A stretch of DNA of 64,000 nt from CAISOG01 sp044375625 (GCA_044375625.1 JBILMH010000002.1:9654-73653), one strand, 5' to 3'. Positions 53,374 through 62,605 are shown, counted from the first letter of the stretch. Notes: generated from the sequence alone by a model not told the origin. A program made the numbers and translations.

Positions 53374-54111
53374 ATGCAATGGCAGGATAAGGCAATCGTG
53401 CTTAGCACGCAGGCGTTGGCGCAAACGGGGGTGCGGCTGACTGCACTGACCTCTGGCCACGGGCGGGCGGCTGGCCTGTATCGTCCCACTGCCCGCAAAA
53501 ATGGTGGGCGGCATGTGCCCCAAGTCGGGGAGGTGGTAACGCTGCATTGGCGGGCGCGCCTGGCCGAACATTTGGGCAATTGGCAATTAGAGCCGTTGCA
53601 CAACCATTTGCCCTATACCCTATCCAACCCCGCCAAGTTGCAGGCGGTGTCGGCCATGACCGGTCTGTGCGAAGCCCTGTTGCCCGAACATCACCCCTAT
53701 CCCCAATTGTATGATGCCTGTTGCCGATTGCTGATTGACCTGGCACAGCCTGATTGGCCAGATTGGATTAACAGCTATGTGGCTTTTGAAATGACGCTGT
53801 TGCAAGATCTGGGGTTCCAGCTGGATTTGGGGCGTTGTGCGGTCACAGGCACCACCAGCAATTTGGCCTATGTTTCCCCCAAAACGGGACGCGCCGTCAG
53901 CCTGGCGGGGGCAGGCAATTATGCCAGCCGCCTGTTACCCCTGCCCGCCCAAACCGACGCGCTTGCCTGGCTTGAGCTAACCGGATTTTTCCTGCGTCGC
54001 TATGGCGCCGATGGCCGCCGCCTACCCGCCGCCCGCGATGCCCTGATAGACCAATTGACGATATTGGGCGGGCAGAGTGGGATGCAAGATACCATAGCTG
54101 CTATTGGCTAA
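53374..54111 (+). CDS. recO: DNA repair protein RecO
   Basis: Loads RecA at gaps together with RecR and anneals SSB-coated DNA. MQWQDKAIVLSTQALAQTG start with an OB-fold (GRAAGLYRPTARKNGG), then a helical domain with a LLIDLAQPD segment and DLGFQLDLGRCAVTG; YVSPKTGRAVS follows. The zinc cysteines are reduced to a partial set. About 245 residues from the ATG at 53374; the in-frame codon at 53302 is unlikely. era and rnc, its usual partners, are not adjacent. Confidence 0.92.
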   Translation: MQWQDKAIVLSTQALAQTGVRLTALTSGHGRAAGLYRPTARKNGGRHVPQVGEVVTLHWRARLAEHLGNWQLEPLHNHLPYTLSNPAKLQAVSAMTGLCEALLPEHHPYPQLYDACCRLLIDLAQPDWPDWINSYVAFEMTLLQDLGFQLDLGRCAVTGTTSNLAYVSPKTGRAVSLAGAGNYASRLLPLPAQTDALAWLELTGFFLRRYGADGRRLPAARDALIDQLTILGGQSGMQDTIAAIG

Positions 54112-54203
54112 ACCAATCGCTGTGCGTTGAAAATCGGTTGAAATTGGCTGCTGGTCGGCGCATAGTGCCACCAAGCTGTTGATTTCCTTATGAAGGCCGC
54201 ACC

Positions 54204-55388
54204 ATGTCATTATCCCCCTCCTCCACCCCCGCTTCTCCACCCGCCGCCAGCCCATCCGTGCCCAATCAGAAGCAGGGACAAGAGAGCGCACCGCAACAGG
54301 TAGCGCAACGGATCGCCGTGGTGCTGTTTAACCTTGGGGGCCCCCTAAAGCCCGCCGATGTGCGGCCATTTCTGTTTAACCTGTTTAACGACAGGGCGAT
54401 TTTGCGCTTACCCCGCCTGCCCCGTTGGTTGCTGGCGCAGCTGATTTCGCGCTTGCGGGCATCAAAGGCACGGGGCATTTATGCGGGACTGGGCGGGGGA
54501 TCCCCGTTACTGGCCAACACGCAGGCGCAGGCGGATGCGCTGTTGGCGGCGTTGCAGGGCAAAACTCAAGAGGCGGAGGGCAATGCTATCGACTGGCACG
54601 TAGCGATTGCCATGCGCTACTGGCACCCCATGACGGCTGAGGCCGTGCGGCTGGTGAAGGAATTCGCCCCCGATCACCTGGTGCTGTTGCCCCTCTACCC
54701 CCAATTTTCGACCACCACCACCGCATCGTCGATTAACGCTTGGCGACAGGCGGCGGCGCGGCAAGGGCTGAAGGTAGCAACCAGTGTTACCATCGGCTGT
54801 TACCCCGTCGCAACAGGGCTGATTGACGCCTATGCCGAATTGGCGGCGGCAAAGCTGGCCGCTGTGCCGGCTGGCCTGCCAGTACCGCGCCTGCTGTACT
54901 CCGCGCACGGCCTGCCCGAAAAAATTGTGCAGGATGGTGACCCCTATCCCACCCAGGTCACGCTGACCGCTGAGGCCATTACCGCCCGCCTGCGCCAACA
55001 CTATCCTGATTGCGCCTTTGAACCGCGGCTGTGCTATCAAAGTCGTGTCGGGCCTGTAAAATGGATAGAGCCCAGCACGGAGCAGGAGATTGAGCAGGCG
55101 GGTCAGGCGGGGGTGCCGTTGGTGGTTCTGCCCATTGCCTTTGTCAGCGAACATTCCGAAACCCTAGTCGAATTGGATGAGGAATACGCCCATTTGGCGC
55201 AAGAGGCCGGCGTGCCCCACTATGGCCGTGTGCCCACCGTTGATAGCCACCCCGCCTTTATTCAGGATCTGGCCAGCCAGGTTGTTCATGCCACCCATCA
55301 GGCCAATGGCACTATCGTGGGGCCAAAAACTTGCCCACCGGGCGCCATCTGCCTATGCCGCAACGATTTGACAGGAACCCAATCATGA
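54204..55388 (+). CDS. hemH: Ferrochelatase
   Basis: Last step of protohaem synthesis, inserting Fe2+ into protoporphyrin IX. VVLFNLGGPLKPADVRPFLF, GLGGGSPLLANTQAQ, LLPLYPQFSTTTTASS, LYSAHGLPEKIV (metal His) and FVSEHSETLVELDEEY (Glu) are typical. 394 residues with a polar N-terminal extension and a Cys-containing C-terminus (PKTCPPGAICLCRND) that might hold a cluster-like or redox site. Coupled to kup by a four-base overlap. Confidence 0.95.
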   Translation: MSLSPSSTPASPPAASPSVPNQKQGQESAPQQVAQRIAVVLFNLGGPLKPADVRPFLFNLFNDRAILRLPRLPRWLLAQLISRLRASKARGIYAGLGGGSPLLANTQAQADALLAALQGKTQEAEGNAIDWHVAIAMRYWHPMTAEAVRLVKEFAPDHLVLLPLYPQFSTTTTASSINAWRQAAARQGLKVATSVTIGCYPVATGLIDAYAELAAAKLAAVPAGLPVPRLLYSAHGLPEKIVQDGDPYPTQVTLTAEAITARLRQHYPDCAFEPRLCYQSRVGPVKWIEPSTEQEIEQAGQAGVPLVVLPIAFVSEHSETLVELDEEYAHLAQEAGVPHYGRVPTVDSHPAFIQDLASQVVHATHQANGTIVGPKTCPPGAICLCRNDLTGTQS

Positions 55389-57274
55389 CCAACCCAAACC
55401 TATCCGAAACGTCACGCAGCCGTCTAGCCGCCTTAGCCCTAGGCGCGTTGGGTGTCGTGTATGGCGATTTGGGAACCAGCCCCATCTATGCGTTTCGTGA
55501 GGCGATTCAGGCCACCGCGCAGGGCGGGGTCAACCGCGCCGAAGTGTTGGGCATCCTGTCCCTAATTCTGTGGGCGCTGACCCTGGTGGTGACAATAAAA
55601 TATGTGTTGGTCATCATGCGGATGGATAATAAGGGTGAGGGCGGCAACCTGGCACTGATGGCCTTGGCGGAACGTGCGCTGCAAAAAAGGCCGCCCTTTT
55701 TGCTGGCGATTGGCATTTTTGGTGCGGCAATGTTCTATGGCGATGCCGCCCTGACCCCCGCCATTTCCGTGTTGTCCGCGGTGGAGGGGTTAAAGGTGGC
55801 CGCGCCAGATCTTAACCACGCTATCATTCTGCCCATCTCGATCGTGATTATCGGTGCTTTGTTTGCGGTACAATCCTATGGCACGGGTCGCATGGGGGCG
55901 TGGTTTGGCCCGATTATCAGCGTTTGGTTTCTGGTCTTGGGCGCGCTGGGTCTGGTGCATTTGTCCAGCAACCTGGATGTGTTGAACGCGTTTAACCCGC
56001 TTTATGGCATTCGATTTTTGGCGGAGCATGGCGCCAAATCCCTGGTCGTGCTGGGGCTGGTGTTTTTGACCCTGACCGGGGCGGAGGCGTTGTACGCCGA
56101 CATGGGGCATTTTGGCCGCAAGGCGATCAGCGCCACCTGGTTCAGCCTGGTTTTTCCCGCCCTAGCCCTGAACTACTTAGGCCAGGGCGCGTTGGTGCTG
56201 AACAATCCAGCGGCGATAGAGAGCCCATTCTTTATGATGGCGCCCGACTGGTTCATTTGGCCATTCGTGCTGCTGACCATGCTGGCGACGATTATTGCCA
56301 GCCAGTCGATTATCAGTGGCGCCTTTTCCCTGACGCGACAGGCTATTCAGCTGGGTCTGCTGCCCCGCCTGGAAATACGCTTCACGAATAAGGAGCAGGA
56401 GGGGCAGATTTACGTTCCCGCCATCAGCAAGCTGTTGTTGGTGGCGGTGTTGGTGCTGGTGGTCAGCTTTGAAAGCTCGAAACATTTGGCCTCGGCCTAT
56501 GGCGTATCGGTGACGGGTGCCATGGTGGCCACCACCGTGTTGGCCTTTGTGGTGTTGCGGTCGCAATTGGGGTGGAGTGTTCCCAAGGTTCTGATGCTGA
56601 TTGCGCCGTTAGTGGCCATTGAGCTGATTTTCCTGTGGGCGAATCTGTTAAAAATCCTGGAGGGGGGGTGGTTCCCCCTGCTGCTAAGTTCTGGCCTGAT
56701 GGTGTTGATGCAAACCTGGAGCCGTGGTCGGGATATCCTGTCAATTAAGATGCAGCAGGAATCGATGACCATGGTTGGCTTTTTGAATCAGCTAAAGGCG
56801 TCGCCGCCGCTGCGGGTTTCTGGGATGGCGGTCTATCTGACCTCTGAGCCGGATCAGGTGCCGATGGCCTTGCTGCACAACCTTAAGCATAACCACGTGC
56901 TGCATCAAAAAAATCTGATTGTTTCGGTGCATACCGCCGACACTCCCTATGTCGACAATCATGACCGACTAAGGCTTGTGCGGCTGAATGACGATTTTGA
57001 TCATTGCGCGCTGCATTATGGCTTTATCGAAATGCCCGATGTGCCCAAAACGCTGGAAAGCTATTATCAAACCGCTGAGGGTCAGGGGTTGGATTTGGCG
57101 ACCACCTCATTCTTCCTGGGCAAACGCACGATATTGCCATCGCCCCAGGGCGGCATGCCGCTGTGGCAGGACAAGCTATTTGTGTTTTTGTCGCGCATTG
57201 CCAACAACCCCGCCGACTTTTTTAAGATTCCTAAGGAAAATACCGTCGAAATCGGATCCCAAATCGTGGTTTAG
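55385..57274 (+). CDS. kup: Low-affinity K+ transporter Kup
   Basis: KUP/HAK/KT proton-coupled potassium uptake permease. About 12 transmembrane helices; ALGVVYGDLGTSPIYAFRE near the start, RMDNKGEGGNLALMAL, MFYGDAALTPAISVLSAVEG, LTGAEALYADMGHFGRKAI and a cytosolic C-terminus. I start at the ATG at 55385, which overlaps the hemH stop. 629 residues, normal. Confidence 0.96.
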   Translation: MTNPNLSETSRSRLAALALGALGVVYGDLGTSPIYAFREAIQATAQGGVNRAEVLGILSLILWALTLVVTIKYVLVIMRMDNKGEGGNLALMALAERALQKRPPFLLAIGIFGAAMFYGDAALTPAISVLSAVEGLKVAAPDLNHAIILPISIVIIGALFAVQSYGTGRMGAWFGPIISVWFLVLGALGLVHLSSNLDVLNAFNPLYGIRFLAEHGAKSLVVLGLVFLTLTGAEALYADMGHFGRKAISATWFSLVFPALALNYLGQGALVLNNPAAIESPFFMMAPDWFIWPFVLLTMLATIIASQSIISGAFSLTRQAIQLGLLPRLEIRFTNKEQEGQIYVPAISKLLLVAVLVLVVSFESSKHLASAYGVSVTGAMVATTVLAFVVLRSQLGWSVPKVLMLIAPLVAIELIFLWANLLKILEGGWFPLLLSSGLMVLMQTWSRGRDILSIKMQQESMTMVGFLNQLKASPPLRVSGMAVYLTSEPDQVPMALLHNLKHNHVLHQKNLIVSVHTADTPYVDNHDRLRLVRLNDDFDHCALHYGFIEMPDVPKTLESYYQTAEGQGLDLATTSFFLGKRTILPSPQGGMPLWQDKLFVFLSRIANNPADFFKIPKENTVEIGSQIVV

Positions 57275-57460
57275 ATTGTCGGTGCGGTGGGGGAGCTGGA
57301 AAAAGCGCCACAACCAAGCCCCCCCCCCACCGTTGGGCTGTCGCCCACCGAATTCCCCGCAGGGGTGGAGGGGATGACTCCCCCGCCCTTATTGGGTGCG
57401 GGGGCGGCGAACGCAAAAAACCCAGTCAGCGGGTGGTTGTATGACAACCCCACCATTCTT

Positions 57461-57544
57461 TTGCCATTTTTTTGCCTAAATTATTTTGCCGCACGATAAT
57501 TTTATCCATTTTATACACCATTTTACTAAAAAAACATATTGACA
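57461..57544 (+). repeat. Promoter-block repeat, copy 1
   Basis: An 84-base AT-rich block starting TTGCCAT and ending TTGACA, about 75-80 percent identical by eye to 58360-58442. Shared segments include GCCTAAAT, GCACGA, AATTTTAT, CATTTTATA and the A-run before the -35. It precedes the orphan gene at 57605. Confidence 0.85.
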
Positions 57545-57566
57545 TAGTTTTTGTTTTTTATAATAT
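57539..57566 (+). promoter_or_regulatory. Sigma70-like promoter of the 57605 orphan gene
   Basis: -35 TTGACA at 57539-57544 and TAATAT at 57561-57566 with a 16-base spacer; TATAAT also occurs at 57559-57564 but with only 14 bases between. Confidence 0.65.
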
Positions 57567-57604
57567 GAATTTATTAAAACTTTATAACAAATTGAGGCTT
57601 TATT

Positions 57605-58321
57605 ATGGGAATTTTAGACCTTTTTGCTCGTTCCGTTGATAAGATTAGTAGACTGGCAGAAAACCCAACTCGTGAAAGTTTTAATCTAGTTCTATTAGCT
57701 AATGTTATTCGAAAAACCATAGAATTATTGTGTAATAATAATTATTCTCCTGCAAGTGGTAAATTTATTCTTCCAGCTAGTATTCCTCTGTCTCAAGAAA
57801 ACACAGGAGATTATCTTGAAGGCGATTTTTTGGTAGTGCCTACGCAAGCACTTGAACCTGTCATTCAATTTTTTAAGCTTTTGTCTGAATCCACGCCTAG
57901 TGAAATAATTGCAATTGCACAAGAAGGCACTGGAAGGCTATGCCTGACAGCAGCCGAATTGGCGTGCGGTTTAGCAGAGGTTTATAATGCAAGACTTACC
58001 GCTGGACTATGCGAATATCGAGAACAATATCCAGATAGCTTTGGTGTAACAACCCTTAAGTTATCAAGAGAAAAAAGTTTTTTTGCTTATTTGTTAGGGG
58101 TTGGCGATGTAGTAATTCCATCAATTACACCATTACCACTTACTCCAGCAACATATTTTGATGAAATCAAACCCTTACTTAGCGACAACGATGGGCTTGA
58201 GATAGCACTGGGGGTTAATGGTGTTGCTGAACGACTCAGAATTGAAGATTTGCTTTCTCCGTATCCAAGGCGTGATTTGGGAACCTATGTCGTTACCGTT
58301 TTTCCTAGAACATCAAGATAG
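57605..58321 (+). CDS. AT-rich orphan protein, 238 residues
   Basis: Not recognised. A soluble-looking protein without signal peptide. The N-terminus (GILDLFARSVDKISRLAENP) is helical. The middle is rich in Leu/Ala helices (LTAAELACGLAEVYNARLTA) and the C-terminal half has strand-like Val/Pro/Leu sections (LLGVGDVVIPSITPLPLTP). The V-D-x4-L-A-x2-P pattern at residues 11-21 recurs in the frame at 14261 and, with one gap, in the orphan at 33222. Strongly AT-rich compared with kup and degP. GAGG at 57594-57597 is a plausible ribosome-binding site. Function unknown. Confidence 0.75.
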   Translation: MGILDLFARSVDKISRLAENPTRESFNLVLLANVIRKTIELLCNNNYSPASGKFILPASIPLSQENTGDYLEGDFLVVPTQALEPVIQFFKLLSESTPSEIIAIAQEGTGRLCLTAAELACGLAEVYNARLTAGLCEYREQYPDSFGVTTLKLSREKSFFAYLLGVGDVVIPSITPLPLTPATYFDEIKPLLSDNDGLEIALGVNGVAERLRIEDLLSPYPRRDLGTYVVTVFPRTSR

Positions 58322-58359
58322 GTTTTTGCAAAAGAAAGCTGATAACTTTTACACGGTCG

Positions 58360-58442
58360 TTGCCATCTTCCGCCTAAATAATTTTTTTGCACGACAATTT
58401 TATTCATTTTATATGGTATTTTTTCAAAAAAAGATGTTGACA
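58360..58442 (+). repeat. Promoter-block repeat, copy 2
   Basis: Second copy of the AT-rich block, running from TTGCCAT to TTGACA, upstream of the orphan gene at 58507. The similarity ends at the -35; the two downstream coding regions are not alike. Confidence 0.85.
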
Positions 58443-58465
58443 ATATTATTTAATTTTTTTATAAA
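58437..58465 (+). promoter_or_regulatory. Sigma70-like promoter of the 58507 orphan gene
   Basis: TTGACA at 58437-58442, a 17-base spacer, and TATAAA at 58460-58465: close to consensus. It drives a leader of about 35 bases to the start codon. Confidence 0.75.
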
Positions 58466-58506
58466 ATATTTTATCGTACAAAATTCAATCTTTGAAAGGA
58501 TTAAAA

Positions 58507-58986
58507 ATGACAAATGGCGTTTTGTTGGTTGTAACCAAAGCTGGTTTTGCAAACACAGATGAGCTTCTTCCCGTTGATGGGCTTCTGGAACAGCTTGAGA
58601 CTGATTTTAGCTCAACAAAAAACCTGGTTGTTGTTGACAACGGTAGCGCCGCTGCAAATTATTATCGTGGACAAATTCATGCCCTTACACGTCCAGAAGG
58701 ATCGAACCCAGAAGTAATTAATCAAGATACATTTACTGCCTTTAGCGCTGTAGCTCGTACAGTTCGCCATAGCCTTCAATTTAATGACACATCAGTTGTG
58801 GTTATCGCATCGCCAACACAGGCTGGAATCATTCAATCCTCTTTAGGTTTATCCAGGCTTGCAAGCGACTTTACTGAAAATAAAGCCTATTATTTTTCGG
58901 CCTCACCTCACCAAGACAACACTAGGCCAGATGCATACGTTCTTACCGCCGTTTATGATAGCAAAGAACTGCAGAGGATGCAGTAA
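58507..58986 (+). CDS. AT-rich orphan protein, 159 residues
   Basis: Not recognised. The ATG at 58507 follows GAAAGGA by six bases (a TTG at 58492 is less likely). The pattern of hydrophobic strands and helices (VLLVVTKAGF, KNLVVVDNGSAA, SVVVIASPTQAGI, KAYYFSASP, AYVLTAVYD) suggests an alpha/beta, Rossmann-like fold. No signal peptide, no membrane helix, no catalytic motif that I can name. It follows the 57605 orphan with its own copy of the same promoter block, so the two are probably co-regulated rather than one operon. Composition is AT-rich but less so than the 57605 gene. Confidence 0.75.
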   Translation: MTNGVLLVVTKAGFANTDELLPVDGLLEQLETDFSSTKNLVVVDNGSAAANYYRGQIHALTRPEGSNPEVINQDTFTAFSAVARTVRHSLQFNDTSVVVIASPTQAGIIQSSLGLSRLASDFTENKAYYFSASPHQDNTRPDAYVLTAVYDSKELQRMQ

Positions 58987-59102
58987 TTTTTAAGGAAAGA
59001 TATTTCTAGACACCACCACCCCCTTGTCATTTGGCGGCGGCTGCGCCACATTGGTTAACGGTTATTTGTTCATCCGTTTCCTGAATGTTCCAAAGGTTGT
59101 CG

Positions 59103-60632
59103 ATGCGTATCGTCCTTAATCTTGCTGATGTCACCCGATTGATTCCCCGATCCCTGCTAAATCTGGGGCTGGTTTTGGCGGCGTTATCCCTTAGCCCGCA
59201 AGGGGCGATGGCTGGCCCGGGCGAAAGCTTTGCCCCGCTGGTGGAAAATTTGTTGCCCGCGGTCGTCAACATTTCAACCGTTCAAAACGCCAAAGACCTG
59301 CGAAGCCAGGCCGATCCGCAGCAGCAGGTGTTGCCCCCCATGCCGTTTCCCCCTGGTTCGCCCTTTGAGGAGCTGTTTCGCAACTTTTTTGATCAGCAGC
59401 AACAGCGGCAACAGCGCCCCGTCAATTCCCTTGGATCAGGCTTTATCATTGACCCCAGCGGCATTGTGGTGACCAACAACCATGTGATTGCCGATGCCGA
59501 TGTCATTAATGTCACCCTGCAGGACAACACATCGCTTAAGGCTGAAATTATTGGCCGCGACAAAAAGATTGATTTGGCGGTGTTAAAGGTTAAATCCGAT
59601 AAGCCGCTGCCCTTTGTGCGGTGGGGCAATTCGGATACGGCACGGGTGGGCGATTGGATTCTGGCCATCGGCAACCCCTTTGGCCTGGGCGGCACGGTAA
59701 CAACTGGCATTGTATCGGCGCGCGCCCGCAACATTAACTCTGGCCCCTATGACGATTTTATCCAAACCGATGCCCCCATCAATCGGGGCAATTCGGGTGG
59801 CCCCATGTTTAACATGCAGGGCGAAGTGGTCGGGATTAACAGCGCGATTTTCTCACCCTCAGGCGGCAGCGTGGGGATTGGCTTTGCGATGCCATCTGCC
59901 CTGGCCAAACCCGTGGTTGACCAGCTGCAAAAATTTGGCAAGGCTAAGCGCGGCTGGCTGGGCGTGCGGATTCAGGCGGTGACACCCGAAATTGCCGAAA
60001 GCCTTGGCCTGACTAAGCCGCGCGGGGCATTGATTGCCAATGTTAGTGAGGGGGGGCCCGCGGCAGCGGCCAAGATTCAGGCGGGCGATGTGGTGCTGAA
60101 CTTTGACGGCAAAGACATTACCGAAATGCGCCGTCTGCCCCGCTTGGTGGCCGAAACCGCGATTGGCAAACGGGTGGATGCCACCGTTTGGCGCAAGGGG
60201 CAAGAGGTCAAAACCCATTTGGTGGTTGGCGAATTGCCCGACAAGGAAGATGGGGATGAGCTCGGTCAAAAAGCTCCCGATAAAAATGAGGGTGCAAAGG
60301 CGCCCAACCCCGCCGCCGTCCGTGTGCTGGGGATGAACCTGGTACCATTAACAGCTGAAGGTCGCGCAAAGTTCAAACTGGATGCTGAGGCCAAGGGGGT
60401 GTTAATCGAAAGCATTGCCCCCGGCGGTTCGGCGGCGGAACGCGGCCTGCAGCCAGGTGATGTGCTGCTGGAAGTGGCTCAGCAGGAGGTGACCACGCCC
60501 CAACAGCTGGCCGACAAAATCAAAGAAGCCCAGGATAGCGGCAAGAAATCCGTGCTGCTGCTGCTGAACCGTGGCGGCGACCTGCGTTTCGTTGCGCTGA
60601 AGCTGGATGAAAAGCCTGCGCCAAAGCCGTAG
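59103..60632 (+). CDS. degP: DegP/HtrA-type periplasmic serine protease
   Basis: Envelope quality-control protease/chaperone. Signal peptide (LGLVLAALSLSPQGAMA). The protease domain has a complete triad: His in VVTNNHVIADAD, Asp in KKIDLAVLKV, and Ser in NRGNSGGPMFN. A Gln-rich linker (DQQQQRQQRP) in the LA-loop region is present. Two PDZ domains follow (GWLGVRIQAVTPE; LGMNLVPLTAEG with PGGSAAERGLQPGDVLLEV). The ATG at 59103 has AAAGG seven bases upstream and is preferred to 59085. Of the DegP/DegQ/MucD group; symbol by general family. Confidence 0.92.
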   Translation: MRIVLNLADVTRLIPRSLLNLGLVLAALSLSPQGAMAGPGESFAPLVENLLPAVVNISTVQNAKDLRSQADPQQQVLPPMPFPPGSPFEELFRNFFDQQQQRQQRPVNSLGSGFIIDPSGIVVTNNHVIADADVINVTLQDNTSLKAEIIGRDKKIDLAVLKVKSDKPLPFVRWGNSDTARVGDWILAIGNPFGLGGTVTTGIVSARARNINSGPYDDFIQTDAPINRGNSGGPMFNMQGEVVGINSAIFSPSGGSVGIGFAMPSALAKPVVDQLQKFGKAKRGWLGVRIQAVTPEIAESLGLTKPRGALIANVSEGGPAAAAKIQAGDVVLNFDGKDITEMRRLPRLVAETAIGKRVDATVWRKGQEVKTHLVVGELPDKEDGDELGQKAPDKNEGAKAPNPAAVRVLGMNLVPLTAEGRAKFKLDAEAKGVLIESIAPGGSAAERGLQPGDVLLEVAQQEVTTPQQLADKIKEAQDSGKKSVLLLLNRGGDLRFVALKLDEKPAPKP

Positions 60633-60668
60633 CCTTTGGGTTGCGATTCACCCTGTTCGATAAGCCGC

Positions 60669-60696
60669 GTTTAGGCCTATAGGTTTAGGCCTATAG
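60669..60696. repeat. Exact 14-base tandem duplication upstream of recF
   Basis: GTTTAGGCCTATAG occurs twice in succession. Each copy contains the palindrome TAGGCCTA. It sits between degP and recF, 27 bases before the recF ATG, and could be a paired operator or a recent slippage event. Confidence 0.9.
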
Positions 60697-60722
60697 AATG
60701 ATTATAAGGGCGCCATCCACCT

Positions 60723-61889
60723 ATGCTAACCACCCTAAAACTGCTGGCGTTTCGCAATCATTCCAACACGGTGTTGGAAGGGTTGGGGCGGATGGTTGCC
60801 CTGGTCGGAGCCAATGGCGCGGGCAAAACCAACCTGTTGGAGGCGGTATCGCTGTTTGCCCCTGGCCGTGGGTTGCGCGGCGCGACGGCGGAGGACTTTG
60901 GCCAGCAGGAGACGGCTGGTGGTGGCTGGGGCGTCAGCGCCCTGCTGCACAACGGCCATGACTACACGGAGCTGCACACCGGTATTCGCCCGACGGATGG
61001 CAATCCGCCGTCGGCCTTTGCGCCGAACACGACAAAGGATGCCAACAAGCGCCGCCTAATCCTGGCCGATGGTAAGGCGATTAGCCAGGCTGATTTGCTG
61101 GATCAGTTGCATATCCACTGGCTAACGCCCGCCTATGACCAGCTGTTGGTCGGCGCGGTGGGGGATCGCCGCCGCTTTCTGGATCGCCTGGTTTTTGGCC
61201 TGTTCCCCCAACATTTGCGTGGGCTGAACCGCTATGAGCACGGCCTGCGCGAACGGATGACCCTGTTGCGGCACCCCAGCCCCAACCCCCGCTGGCTGGA
61301 CGCGGTGGAGGCCAAATTGGCGGAAAACGCTCTGGCCATTGCCGCCGCCCGCCTGGAGGTGGTTAACCGCTTAAACCACCAGCTGGCCGCCCAGCGCGAC
61401 GGATTTTTGCAGGCGCAACTGACCCTGGCGGGAACGGTGGAGCAATCCTTGGCCGCTGGCCAACCCGCCCTAGCGGTGGAGGAGGGTTTGCGCGCCGCCA
61501 TGAGCCAGGCTCGTGCCAGCGATGCCGCGCAGGGAACCAACAGCCACGGGGTGCATCGCAGCGATCTGTTGGTCAATGATGCCGCCGGCAACCGCCCGGG
61601 GGCGCGCTGTTCAACGGGGGAGCAAAAAGCGCTGATGCTGTCGCTGACGCTGGCCTACATGCGGCTGCTAACGACAGACAGCGCCAAACCCGCCCTGCTG
61701 CTGTTGGATGAGGTGGTGGCGCATCTGGATGTTGGTCGGCGGCGGGCGTTGGGGGAACAGCTGGCCGACCTGCCCTGTCAACTATGGCTGACCGCCACCG
61801 ATGCCAGCTTTTTTGACGGCTGGCAGGGCGATGACAACCAATTTTTTGCGGTTGACCATGGCACCATCACCCCCCTTAAGGGCTTGTAA
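60723..61889 (+). CDS. recF: DNA replication and repair protein RecF
   Basis: SMC-like ATPase that directs RecA loading at gaps with RecO and RecR. Walker A ALVGANGAGKTNLLEAVSLF, then YDQLLVGAVGDRRRFLDRLVF, the ABC signature-like CSTGEQKALMLSLTL and Walker B PALLLLDEVVAHLD. 388 residues. It is detached from dnaA and dnaN. recO is 7 kb away. Its 3' end overlaps the convergent rlmE by 14 bases. Confidence 0.95.
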   Translation: MLTTLKLLAFRNHSNTVLEGLGRMVALVGANGAGKTNLLEAVSLFAPGRGLRGATAEDFGQQETAGGGWGVSALLHNGHDYTELHTGIRPTDGNPPSAFAPNTTKDANKRRLILADGKAISQADLLDQLHIHWLTPAYDQLLVGAVGDRRRFLDRLVFGLFPQHLRGLNRYEHGLRERMTLLRHPSPNPRWLDAVEAKLAENALAIAAARLEVVNRLNHQLAAQRDGFLQAQLTLAGTVEQSLAAGQPALAVEEGLRAAMSQARASDAAQGTNSHGVHRSDLLVNDAAGNRPGARCSTGEQKALMLSLTLAYMRLLTTDSAKPALLLLDEVVAHLDVGRRRALGEQLADLPCQLWLTATDASFFDGWQGDDNQFFAVDHGTITPLKGL

Positions 61890-62595
61890 GGCGTGGCGCG
61901 GTGAAGTCGCGTGCCAGCAGATAGATTTCGCGCGATTCGCGGCGGCTGGCCTCTGGCTTAACAAAATCCACCTGCCGAAAGCGTTTTTGCAGCTCAACCT
62001 TAAAGGGCATCGCATCGCTGCCCTGAAAAATTTTGACCAGGAAGAATCCGCCCGCCGCCAGGCAATCATGCGCCAGCTCTAACGCCTCCTCAACCAACGC
62101 CATGATTTTCAGGTGATCGAGATCGGGATGGCCGCTGGTATTGGGTGCCATGTCCGACAGGATGCCATCAACCCGCCCGCCGTTCAAAATATCCAAAATC
62201 TGGCGCACCATGGCGGGGTCGCCGATATCGCCCTGCAACGTGCGCACGCCCGGAAACTCTGCCATCTCCAGCAGGTCGAGGGCGATAAGCAGGCCGCCTG
62301 TATCCTGTGGCCTGACCCGTTGCAACACCACCTGGCACCAACCGCCTGGCGCGGCGCCCAAATCCAACAACCGTTGACCAGGCTTTAACAGATGATAGCG
62401 ATCATCCATCTCAACCAATTTATAGGCGGATCGGGCGATATACCCCTCCTTCTTGGCCTTTAAGACAAAGGGATCCCGCGCCTGCCGCTGCGTCCAAGGA
62501 TTTTGCGGCGATGGCTTTTTGCTTGATGCTGGCTTGTTGGATGCCGCTTTCGAAGACTCTTTTGGAGGAGACGATGGTTTACTGGGTGTGGGCAT
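61876..62595 (-). CDS. rlmE: 23S rRNA (uridine-2'-O)-methyltransferase RlmE
   Basis: FtsJ/RrmJ family, methylates U2552 in the peptidyl-transferase A loop. YIARSAYKLVEMDDRY (with conserved Lys), LLDLGAAPGGWCQVVL (SAM motif), VDGILSDMAPNTSGHPDLDH and FFLVKIFQGSDAMPFKVEL carry the K-D-K-E tetrad. 239 residues, with a Lys/Ser/Pro-rich N-terminal extension of about 35 residues. Starts 10 bases after the priA stop. Confidence 0.95.
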   Translation of the reverse strand: MPTPSKPSSPPKESSKAASNKPASSKKPSPQNPWTQRQARDPFVLKAKKEGYIARSAYKLVEMDDRYHLLKPGQRLLDLGAAPGGWCQVVLQRVRPQDTGGLLIALDLLEMAEFPGVRTLQGDIGDPAMVRQILDILNGGRVDGILSDMAPNTSGHPDLDHLKIMALVEEALELAHDCLAAGGFFLVKIFQGSDAMPFKVELQKRFRQVDFVKPEASRRESREIYLLARDFTAPRLTSP

Positions 62596-62605
62596 TTTTT
62601 GTCTT

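Larger units (their letters stand above)
57275..57604. other. Intergenic region after kup
   Basis: No supported gene. The first 180 bases are GC-rich and include a C9 tract near 57320 and a strong hairpin (CCCCCGC at 57380-57386 with GCGGGGG at 57398-57404) that could end kup transcription, although no T run follows. After about 57450 the sequence turns AT-rich and holds the first copy of the duplicated promoter block. Confidence 0.6.
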
